This document shows positions 46,455 through 54,318 of a DNA stretch of 54,318 nt, in pieces. This DNA is from Micractinium sp. NFX-FRZ (Eukaryota > Chlorophyta > Trebouxiophyceae > Chlorellales > Chlorellaceae): contig JAPTJF010000427.1 of assembly GCA_029339195.1 (NCBI GenBank), positions 1 to 54,318 on the forward strand. The letters are read 5' to 3'. Position 1 is the first letter of the stretch. Every line of letters starts with the position of its first letter. The notes below the pieces were generated by a model. That model worked only from the letters and a program-made list of their open reading frames with translations. It ran no database searches and was not told where the DNA came from. A program made the translations under genes and the position numbers.

Positions 46455-47609
46455 AGAGCCCAAGCAGCCAGCCAGCCTGCGCGCCTGCTGGAGTCCGGGC
46501 GTGCCGCCTGCATCATGCCGGGCGCTGGCGCCAGCTGACTGCTGCTGGCCCATGCCCACTTGGCTGCATTGCTGCCGTTGACTCTCCCATGACGTTTTGC
46601 CCCCTAATGTGTTGTGTGACCGCAACAGTTACTGAACCACTTTTGCCCTGCCGTGAGGTGTGCCGTCCTCGGCACACCACGGCTCCATCCCTTTTACCTG
46701 TCTCCCTGTGCCGGGAGTGCCCCTCCCTCCCTGCCTCAGTCACCCTTGCTCTTCTTAAAACTGGCCTCAGCACCGCCCTCTGCGCCGCTCCGGTTCGTAC
46801 AGTGCAGACCTCAGTCTTCCAACGCATGCCCCTCCCCGCTCTAACCGAGCCTCCCTCATTCTTACCTGCTATCCATCCCTTCACACACCACACTGCACAT
46901 TCGCTCCTGGGCACCCCTCTGCCCACTTCTCAGGCTGCCTGTCATGCACCTCTGCCCACCCTTGTGTGTCTGCCTCCGCCGTCAACCCCCACCCCGTTTT
47001 CAACCGCTGAACTAGATCATCGTCAATAGCCCTGATTTTTCGCGCCTCACCCCTCATCCCACAACGTTTTCCCAGCCGGTGTCGCTGAACCTCACCGCCT
47101 CTTTTCCCACCCAATGATGATGAACACGATTTTGCTGCATGGCGCAACCAGGACCATTGATCTGCCCCGACTGCTGCATCAGCTCCACTCCTTTTGTGAA
47201 TAAGTGTCGATTGAGAGCGGGCATATACCAGGAGACTTCAGTTATTTGGTGGCTGGGCCAGATCTGTAGGGGCCAGATCTGTAGGCGTGGGGCCAGATCT
47301 GTAGGCGTGGCAAGCTTAACCGGGGGCAGGGGTGGCCCGACGTTGCTTCCATGTCCCATCGCGGGTGGCACGGAGCCAGTGCTGTTCAGCTTGCAGTGCT
47401 ACGTCGGTGAATGCGGCAATGGGCGCTTCTGGCCACTATCCACTGGTGCCCCGCCATGGGCGGCTGCCTCAGCACCCGCACGCCGCCCCGCCCCGCCGCC
47501 CCGCTGTCGCCAGCGGCGCCCCGCACAAGCGATGCCGGAATGCATCCTACGGTGTTCTTAGGAGCTCCAGACACGCTGTGAAGTGTTTGGGTGCCGGTAG
47601 GCCGCCAAG
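46455..47609. other. Intergenic region downstream of gene C
   Basis: No gene recognised and no TGTAA seen. A short tandem repeat GGCCAGATCTGTAGG occurs three times at about 47257-47311. Confidence 0.45.
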
Positions 47610-50600
47610 ATGGCCGCGTTGCGTGCAGACCCCGAGGGCGGCCTGCCGGCGCGGGCAGGGGGCGCGCCTGGGGGCGCGTTTCTCGTGCCGGCAGCACCTG
47701 CAGAGGGTCCGGTGAGCAACGGGATCGCCAGCTTGGCGCTACAGTCTGAAACCTTTCACCCGCCTCGCCAGCTCCCGCCCGCCCGCCGCCGCCGCCAGGT
47801 CTGCCGCCCACCTTGCGCCCCCTCCAACCCCTTGTCGAGCAGCAGGCAGACGCCATGGCCTCCCATGCAACCGGGGAAGATGGGTCCCTACTGCAGCCGC
47901 TTCTGACACCTCTGGCAGGGGTTGCGTGCTCCGAGGGCGCGCTGGCGGAGGGGCTGCCGCCAGGCTGGCGCCACCCGCCAGGCGGTGCCGCATACCACCA
48001 GCACTACCTGCACATGGCAAGTGGGCGGCGTGCGGGGCGCAGGCACTCCCAGCCCTTGCAAGGTTGCGACTGTGGTTGGCATGCCTTGAAATGTTTGCTG
48101 CGCATAGACTGCACATGTGATGTGTGCACAGATCCGTGTGCCCATGAGGATTCCTGCCTGCCATGTGCCGTGTGCCATGTGCCAGGCGGCCTGCCATGCC
48201 TGCCCATGTGGCCCATGGCAGCGCTCCCACCCCCCGCCGCCCTGCTGCAGGCCGCCTGGCTGGGCACGCTGTATGCTGGGTACGCTGTGCAGCGTGCCGC
48301 CTGCCAGCTGGGACTGCCCTATGATGGACTGCGGAAGGTGCGCCTGGGCCGGCTGGCTGGCTGGCTGGGGGGGAGCGGGCGCCTGGGCTGGTGTTCACCC
48401 GTGGGGCAGCGGCGGCGCTGCGGTGCTGATCCATGGGTACCGCCTATATGCCAGGGTCCGCCCTGCGCCTGCAGGCCGATTATTACGAGGTCTTTGGTCG
48501 TTCCGAAGCCACCCATATCTGACTCTGCACTTTCCCTCTGCCCTCTTCTTCCTGCCCTGCCTCGACTGTTACCAATGCTCCTCAAACGGCACCGGTGGCC
48601 CACCCCCCTCCACACCCTCCCTTCTCCTGCCCCCTCCTTCCTCTGCCTGCCTCCGCTCTCGCCTGGCCCCCAGGTCGACTTTTTCGAGGTCTTTTCCGAC
48701 GTCACCTCCATATTCGTCTACGGCCTCGTGCTGGGCTGGTTTGTGGGCATCACCTGCCCCGCCCGCTTCCGCTGGCTTTTCAGCAGGTGAGGCTGCTTAC
48801 CATCCAGCCAAGTGGGCTGTCGGCAGGTGAGGGCCCCTTGGGTGGAACCTTTCGCGCTCTCCAAAGTAGGTGGCCTCTTCAGCGGTGCATGCGACGGCAC
48901 CTGGGGAACTGGCTGCCTGCCCAGCCTGCACCCCCAGCATGCTGCCCCGCTCCCCGCAGGCGCCGCTGGTATGCGTGGGCCACCCTGCTGGGCACGCCGC
49001 CCGTGTACAGCGCCATCAGGTGGGGAGCAGGGCGCTGGGGATGCTGCTGCTGTGCTGTGCTGTGCTGTGCTGTGCTGTGCTGTGCTGTGCTGTGCTGCGC
49101 TATGCTGTGCTGTGCTGCTCTGCTGTGCGGTGCTGTGCGGTGCGGTGCTGCATCGGCCCTCCCCTCACAGACCGCCATCAGGGGGGATGTAGCGCCCCGG
49201 GGGGTTGCTGCTGCTGTGCCGTTGTCGGGAACTTCTATGCCGTGCCGTGCCGTGCCGTGCTGTGCTGTGCTGTGCTGTGCTGCTGCGCCCCTCCCCGTAC
49301 CGACTGCCGTCTCATGAGCGGCCGTGTGCCTGCCTGTCTCCCCTTGTTGCACACAACCCCGCCGCCCCCTCTGGGCATTGCCATCCCCACGTCGGCGTGC
49401 AGCAATGTCCAGGCACTGAAGCGTGACCTAGTCGACCTGGGCGCCTGGGGCCTGCCCTTCATACTGGTGTGGTCCACCGGTGAGCGAGCTGCACCCGCCT
49501 GCTCATCCCTGCCTGCGCCTTGCCGCCGCATGCCGCGCAACCATTCCACCACGGCCCCGCAGGCGTGGGGCGCCATCATTGCCGCAGTGGCCTGGCACCT
49601 TGCCGCCTCACCCCCACCGCCTGCACCTGCCTGCTGCCCCCCTCCCTCCCCTCCCTCTCACTCACCCCTCCAGGCATGGCCTCCATTCTTGGAGTGGTGG
49701 CCTGGCACCTGCTGCACGTGGCCCGCTGCCGCCGCTGGCCCGACACCGCCGCCTACGCCGCCAGCCGGCTGCTGCTGCTGGGGTTCTTTGGGGGCAGCGC
49801 TGCGGTGCTGCGCCGGCAGGGGGTGGACATGCACCTGCACCACCTCTACCTAGGTGTGTGTGTGTGTGTGTGACAGGCGGGGAGGCCTAGCCTGGGAAAG
49901 TGCAGCCCTGGCCTGGGACGGGCGGCTGGGAGGTTGGGCGGGGCTGAGAGGAGGCAGACGCAACTCATGGCCTGCCTGGTCTGCTGGGCCGCGCAGCTGG
50001 GAGGGTGCATGGGCAGGCAGGGGGTGCACGGGACTGCTGCCATCTGCATGGCCTGTTCCTCTATCTGGTACGGGGACGCCATGGGCGCCTGGCTAGCCAC
50101 GAGCCGCCAGTTCATATGCGTGCCAGGCCGTACCCTTTGATATTTTGGCTTCAGTGATTGTCTCAGTGCTCGCCCCCTTCCACCCACCCGCCACCCCTCC
50201 CTGCCCGCATTCCCCTGCCAACTTGCACGCGCAGGCTGGTCGTTCGCCCTGTGGGCGGAGCTCAACCACTGGCTGTCGGCGCTCACGCTGGCGGTGGGCT
50301 GCGGCATCTTCCTGCAGGTGCGGCAGGCAGGCGGGCAGGGAGCCTGGTCTGCTGTGGTCTGCTCTGGGCTGGGCTGGGCTGGGCTGGGCTGGGCTGGTAT
50401 CCATGGGGGGGCGGCATCTTCCTGCAGGTGGGGGCCTGAGCAGGAAAGGGGAGGTGCGGTCCAGGGGGCACGTTGGGTGTGCGGTGGAAACGTGGCGGGT
50501 GGTGGCATCTTCCTGCAGGTGGGGCAGGCAGGGAGGGGTGGCATGGTATCCACCCGGGGGCTGCGGCAACCTCCCTCAGGCGGGGGCCTGAGAAGGAAAG

Positions 50601-51088
50601 GGGAGGTGTGGTCGAGGGGGGCAGGGTGGGTGCGTTGCTCTGGGCTGCGGCATCTTTCTGCAGATAGGGGCCTGAGTAGGAAGGGCGGTTGGTGTGGTGT
50701 GGTTGGGGCTGAGGAGGGGTTGAGGGAACGGGAGTGGCAGCAGGCCCACCCCCCTGATTCAGCTGATGAGCTGGATTCAGCACGTGGGAAAGGCAGGCAG
50801 GCAGGCGGGGGTAGGCAGCAGGCAGGAACGCGTGGGCAAGGGGGCCCAGGCGGGGGCAGGGGGATTTAAAAACTGAGCCGCCGCCCTCGGTGTGATCGCT
50901 CGTCCTCCCGTCCCCGCCCGACTGTGCTGCAGGGCGTGGGAGCCTACTCCTTTGCCCCGATATTCCAGGAGGCCTGCTTCACCCCGCCCACGGCCGCCTC
51001 CCTGCAGTGCGACTTTTGGGCGGACAGACCCTTTGCCCTGCGCATCTGCTCCGCTGGCGGCCCGCTGCCCAGCCGCTCCTGCACCTGA
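47610..51088 (+). CDS. Uncharacterised multi-pass membrane protein with HxHH motif
   Basis: Nine exons: 47610-47711, 47843-48016, 48251-48337, 48674-48786, 48960-49019, 49403-49479, 49674-49853, 50235-50317 and 50933-51088. Phases close; 343 residues. Hydrophobic segments include SIFVYGLVLGWFVGIT, LGAWGLPFILVW, GMASILGVVAWHLLHVA, RLLLLGFFGGSAAVL and ALTLAVGCGIFLQGVGAYSF. MHLHHLYLGW carries a His cluster beside a membrane segment, and AELNHWLSAL precedes the next helix. I have an impression of similar algal and fungal unknown proteins but cannot name a family. A second start at 47855 in GCCATGG context is possible, because the exon 2 acceptor (GAGCAG|CAG) is ambiguous. Intron 2 uses a GC donor (ATG|GCAAGT). 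Introns contain exon echoes and pentanucleotide repeats. Confidence 0.78.
48462..48520 (+). repeat. Acceptor-side echo of membrane-protein exon 4
   Basis: GCCTGCAG followed by GCCGATTATTACGAGGTCTT resembles the genuine junction CCCCCAG|GTCGACTTTTTCGAGGTCTT at 48673/48674. The copy is diverged but collinear for about 45 nt. Confidence 0.65.
49045..49150 (+). repeat. TGTGC pentanucleotide repeat
   Basis: About ten near-perfect TGTGC units followed by degenerate ones lie just inside intron 5. A second shorter run (CCGTG then TGTGC) is at about 49240-49285. Confidence 0.93.
49170..49230 (+). repeat. Donor-side echo of membrane-protein exon 5
   Basis: GACCGCCATCAGGGGGGATG and the following GTTGCTGCTGCTGTGC mirror the exon 5 end CAGCGCCATCAGGTGGGGAG and GATGCTGCTGCTGTGC (49008-49057). 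The donor GT is lost in the copy. Confidence 0.6.
49559..49605 (+). repeat. Acceptor-side echo of membrane-protein exon 7
   Basis: GCAG|GCGTGGGGCGCCATCATT and GTGGCCTGGCACCT match the exon 7 start CCAG|GCATGGCCTCCATTCTT and GTGGCCTGGCACCT (49670-49715). It lies about 115 nt upstream of the genuine acceptor. Confidence 0.72.
50298..50670 (+). repeat. Donor-side echo array of membrane-protein exon 8
   Basis: The exon 8 end GCGGCATCTTCCTGCAG|GT (50301-50319) recurs at about 50410 and 50504 with intact donors, at about 50648 with GCAG|AT, and in degenerate form near 50570. GGGGCCTGAG plus AGGAAAGGGGAGGTG is also shared between copies. A GGGCT pentamer run lies at 50365-50397. Confidence 0.9.
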
Positions 51089-51189
51089 CGGCGCAGGCAA
51101 CCGAGTGCAGCAGCTGTTTGGCAGAGAAAAAGAGTGCCCTCCTGGTGCTGCGCCTGGAACGCCCGTGGCAAACTGACTCGGACTGCATC

Positions 51190-51194
51190 TTACA
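51190..51194 (-). terminator. TGTAA poly(A) signal of the AhpC/TSA-like gene
   Basis: Plus-strand TTACA, about 250 nt past the minus-strand stop and 102 nt past the convergent membrane-protein stop. The two 3' ends probably overlap. Confidence 0.5.
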
Positions 51195-51440
51195 TGTAGA
51201 CTATTCGGGCGTGCACTGAGGTGTGCGGCAGGGAGGCAATGACATATGATACACAGGACAATCTGGAGGCGCATGCCATGCTGCAGGCGAGCACGGTGAG
51301 CGTTTCAACTTTCGGGCAAGTGATATATAGTCAGATTGAGGGGGCCAAGAAAGGGTTGAATGAAATCCGGAGATGAACAAAAAGCAAATGAATTAGAAAG
51401 GTGCACCCGCGTTGTGACGCACACCCTGTTGTGTGCGTGC

Positions 51441-54226
51441 TCACAGCAGCGGGCGCAGCACCTGGGTGGCCGCCGGCTCGGCGGGCGCGCCAGCTGGCAG
51501 CACGGCTGCCAGCATGGCCTCCACGTCAGCATACTTCAGGATGCCGGAATCCACGTGCCTGAAGATCTCCCTGCGCCCGTCAAACGCCAGGCAGCCGCCC
51601 TGCAGCGTCAGCAGCTGCTCGGTGGCCGGCGCCAGCTCGTTCCCTGCAGGCAGCGGGAGGGTGGGCGGGGGGGGAGGGGGGTGACAGTTGAGCGTCCAAT
51701 TGCGGTGGACTGCAGAGAGGGGCGGCTCTCCATGTGTGCAGCACGTTTTGCCACGACAACCGTGCCCTTGATGCACTGACATCTGACAGTGCGAGAGTGC
51801 CAGGTTCCATGTTGTACAGCCGCAGCGTGGCCAGCCCCAGGCACTGCGCCCGCCCAGAAAACAGCACATCCCCCCACCAACCCCCCTCCTGCACCCCGGG
51901 CGCGCTTCACACCAAACGTAGCAAAGCAGCTCACAGTGGGAGAGCACCAGGTTCATGTTGTACAGGCGCAGCGTGGCCAGCTCCAGCGGGCGCTGGTACC
52001 CCGCCCCCAGCACGTCAAACAGGTTGGAGGGGCCCGAGAAGACGGGCTTGGCGGTGCGGTCGCCGGCGTAGCCGCGCAGCACCTCCTGCAGTGCCAGGGC
52101 ATGGAGGCAAATGTTGGTGCATCAAAGAGGTTGGAAGGAGACGGGCTTGGCGGTGCGGTCGCCGGCGTAGCCGCGCAGCACCTCTTGCGGGGGGAGGCGC
52201 ATTGTTGTTGGGCAGGGTTACGGTGCAATGCTGGTGGCACACTGGGGGCTTGGCGGTGCGGTCGCCGGCGTGGCCGCGCAGCACCTCCTGCGGGGGGTGG
52301 CGCATTGTTGGGCAGGGTTACGGTGCACACTGGGGGCTTGGCGGTGCGGTCGCCGGCGTAGCGCCTCCTGCCAGCTCAAGAAGTGCAACAGCATGGCAGC
52401 AGCACTGTCTGAGGCAGCAGCCACGGCATCACCCATCGTGTGCAGCAGCAGTACCAGTGTGCAGTGCATTGCGCTGCATGCACAAGCAGCAGCAGAGGCA
52501 GCACTTCTCTTGCACCAGCTGCGGCGGCAGCGGCACAGCCAATGGTGACTGAGGCGGCACGGCTTGTGGCATCCGGCCACAGCGCAGCCGCGGCAGCCCG
52601 CGTGCGATGACACTCGGCAGATGGGCAAGGAGAAAGGTGAATTCCGACCAGTTCCTTTCGTGATGCATGAAGACGCGGGCCATGCAGTTCCACAAGCCGG
52701 GGCCCACGCCCCACCTGGCTGGTGCCGCTCAGGATCTCTCTTCCCAACTGTTTCTGTGTGCTAAATAAGGATGCGACCATAGAGTGCCAAAAGTCCGGGG
52801 CCCGCGCCCACCTGGATGGTGCCTGGCGATCCCACGCCGGCCAGCATGCCCAGCAGCTTGGCATAGGGGCTGATCTTGGCATCTGGGAGGAAGCCGGGGT
52901 TGAAGCCCAGGGCGCGGTAGAGCTCACCGCTGGGGTCTGCAGGCGCAGGGAGGTTGGATTTGAAATCTGTAATTCAAACTAGGTTGAGCTGGCGCAGGAG
53001 ATTGGTTTTGAGCCTGGGGTTTGGAAGCTGGGGCCTGCAGGCGCAGGAAGGTTGGTGTTGGACCTCACCCAATCAAACGTCTGGCAACAAGGCCCTCAAA
53101 CTGCTCCTCACGGGCACGCTCACCCGAAACCGACGTGTTGAGGGGGGCGATGATTGGGCCAGCACAGCAGGACCCTAGGCTGCCTGACCCGTGCCCAGCA
53201 GGCAGCTCTCAAAGGCCCCCCCCGGCGGTGCACCCGCCCTGCACAGCAACAGCACAGCCGCCCTTCACCTTGCACCCACCCATCTGCATGCAGTTTGTCC
53301 CAAGAAAACCTCAGCTGGCTCACCGCCGTCGCCCTCCTGCCCAACAGACAGCAGCCGAGAAGCACCCCTACCTGGGCAGCACCCAACTGAGAGTGCCTCA
53401 TCAACACTCGACAGGCAGTGCTTCATAAGCACCCCCACCCGGGCAGCACCCAACTGAGAGTGCCTCATCAATGCTTCATAAGCACCCCTGCCCCGCCAGC
53501 ACCCAGCACCCACCCGCATAGAGGTTGTCCAGAGGGAAGTTGAGCAGCTCGGCAAACCGCCGCGCCTTCTCCGTCTCTCCCAGGCCCACCACTATCAGTC
53601 CCACGCCCGCGCCTTGCAGCTGCATGGTCGGGGCAGGGCAGGGAAGGCAGGGGGGCAGGGGGGCAGCGGGTGAGGAGGTCGGGTGGCGGCAGGGCGGGCA
53701 GCGAGGGCCACTCTGACGAGCGCCGGGCACAGGCAAAACAGAGCGCCGGCAAACCAGGCCGCTCCATGCCCATCCTGTCCCTCCCCAGCCCCCTGGGTCT
53801 CACCTGTGGCAGCGCCGGCAGCAGCTTCTGGGCAAACTCTGTGCTGGACAAGTCAGCAAAGTGGGTGAGGAAGGCCACCACGCAGCGGGTGCCCGGCTCG
53901 GGCCGCCACAGCGACGGCAGCTCCACCGCCTCGCCGCTGGAGGCGCTGTACACCTTGAAGCCCTGTAGCGTCGCGTAGTCCGCTGCTTCGGTGCTGTTTG
54001 TGGTGCTCGTCGCGCGGCAGGCCAGGCGCAGAGCCCTGCCGCCCCGGTCCTGCCTCTGCCGCTGTGCTACAACGCCCGCCCGCGCGGCGCGGAGATTGCA
54101 TGCAGTGGCCTCAGCGGCGATGCGATCGCTCTGGCTCTGCCGCGCTCTGCAAGCGCAGAGCGGCCGGCTGCGCCCGGCCTGGCGCGCTGCCGCTGCTGGG
54201 GGCGCTGCCACTGCGATGCAGGACAT
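51441..54226 (-). CDS. Chloroplast-type AhpC/TSA-like thioredoxin-fold protein, cysteine-less
   Basis: Five exons: 54226-53804, 53619-53514, 52936-52812, 52085-51935 and 51643-51441; phases close and give 335 residues. The first 70 or so residues are Ala/Arg/Ser-rich, like a chloroplast transit peptide. Then come FKVYSASSGEAVELPSLW, VVAFLTHFADLSSTEF, GLIVVGLGETEKARRFAELL, DPSGELYRALGFNPGF, LRGYAGDRTAKPVF, QRPLELATLRLYNMNLVLSH and LQGGCLAFDGRREIFRHVD. This order matches plant and algal peroxiredoxin-like 2 / AhpC-TSA proteins. The position that carries the redox Cys in active relatives reads HFADLSST, so peroxidase activity is doubtful. The ATG at 54226 is preceded by an AAG-repeat 5' region. 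The exon 4 donor CACT|GTGAGC joins to give LSHWNELAPATEQ. Confidence 0.87.
51786..51850 (-). repeat. Donor-side echo of AhpC/TSA-like exon 4
   Basis: GTGCCAGGTTCCATGTTGTA and CAGCCGCAGCGTGGCCAGCC repeat the last part of exon 4 (GCACCAGGTTCATGTTGTA and CAGGCGCAGCGTGGCCAGCT, 51944-51984) within intron 4. The copy has a one-base insertion, so it is out of frame. Confidence 0.88.
52139..52376 (-). repeat. Three acceptor-side echoes of AhpC/TSA-like exon 4
   Basis: The exon 4 start (GGCTTGGCGGTGCGGTCGCC next to GGCGTAGCCGCGCAGCACCT on the plus strand; genuine copy about 52046-52090) recurs at about 52143-52186, 52248-52292 and 52333-52372. The first two repeat almost the whole block; the last is shortened. 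Intervening GGGGGGTGGCGCATTGTTGG is also duplicated. Confidence 0.93.
52929..53060 (-). repeat. Acceptor-side echo of AhpC/TSA-like exon 3
   Basis: GCTGGGGTCTGCAGGCGCAG plus GGAGGTTGG (genuine acceptor side, from 52929) recurs as GCTGGGGCCTGCAGGCGCAG plus GAAGGTTGG at about 53029-53057, 100 nt upstream in the transcript. Confidence 0.82.
53361..53510. repeat. Tandem repeat in AhpC/TSA-like intron 2
   Basis: GGGCAGCACCCAACTGAGAG followed by TGCCTCATCAA occurs twice (about 53376 and 53441). GCTTCATAAGCACCCC also recurs. It ends just before the exon 2 donor. Confidence 0.9.
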
Positions 54227-54318
54227 CTTCAGAACTATTGCAGAAGAAGAAGAAGAAGAAGGTGACACGCTTGGGTGACTGGGGGGTGATACGCGACAGC
54301 CTGGCTGGCGGCGGCTAA
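54227..54318. other. Upstream flank of the AhpC/TSA-like gene, window end
   Basis: Holds an AAG trinucleotide run at about 54243-54261 just upstream of the start codon. Nothing else is recognised before the window ends. Confidence 0.5.

Noticed and set aside
49045..49290. Pentanucleotide TGTGC arrays as a telomere-like or CRISPR-like repeat
   Set aside because: They are simple intronic microsatellites without spacers; no CRISPR genes occur and the locus is eukaryotic.

Overview
The window reads as nuclear DNA of a GC-rich, intron-dense green alga, most likely a trebouxiophyte close to Chlorella or Micractinium. The evidence is short exons split by GT-AG (and several GC-AG) introns of about 75-1,000 nt, TGTAA poly(A) signals, an algal-type eS26 protein, chloroplast-type N-termini and serine/proline-rich wall-protein tracts. 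This placement comes from sequence character only. All gene models below were built by hand from splice sites and phase.

Layout: (1) 56-2597, minus: a partly recognised leucine-rich protein. (2) 3159-7722, minus: a ten-exon nuclear K/R-rich protein with a CUE/UBA-like N-terminus. (3) 8702-10443, plus: SURF2-like protein. (4) 11579-13829, minus: ribosomal protein eS26. (5) 15101-17972, plus: FAD-dependent monooxygenase with a transit-like N-terminus. (6) 18432-20210, plus: BTB protein with a C-terminal MATH domain. (7) 21677-46454, plus: three tandem paralogues (A, B, C) of a secreted mosaic protein. B and C carry a signal peptide, two proline-rich tracts flanking four fibronectin-III-like modules, and a long cysteine-rich C-terminus; A lacks the FN3 block. 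(8) 47610-51088, plus: an unknown multi-pass membrane protein. (9) 51441-54226, minus: a chloroplast-type AhpC/TSA-like thioredoxin-fold protein without the usual cysteines.

The housekeeping genes (eS26, SURF2, the K/R-rich nuclear protein) point to ribosome and RNA biology. The A-B-C cluster fills nearly half the window and looks like a cell-wall or extracellular-matrix locus that grew by tandem duplication, exon exchange and repeat expansion.

The most unusual signal recurs across unrelated genes. Introns contain diverged copies of the neighbouring exon's end, often still carrying the splice acceptor or donor. I call these exon-boundary echoes. They are clear in the K/R-rich nuclear gene (five of ten exons), the AhpC/TSA-like gene, the membrane-protein gene and the monooxygenase. 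Other striking features are a perfect 38-bp inverted repeat with a 2-nt spacer, a second 27-bp inverted repeat inside a gene C intron, eight apparent GC-AG introns, and an eS26 that has lost one cysteine from each zinc-binding pair.
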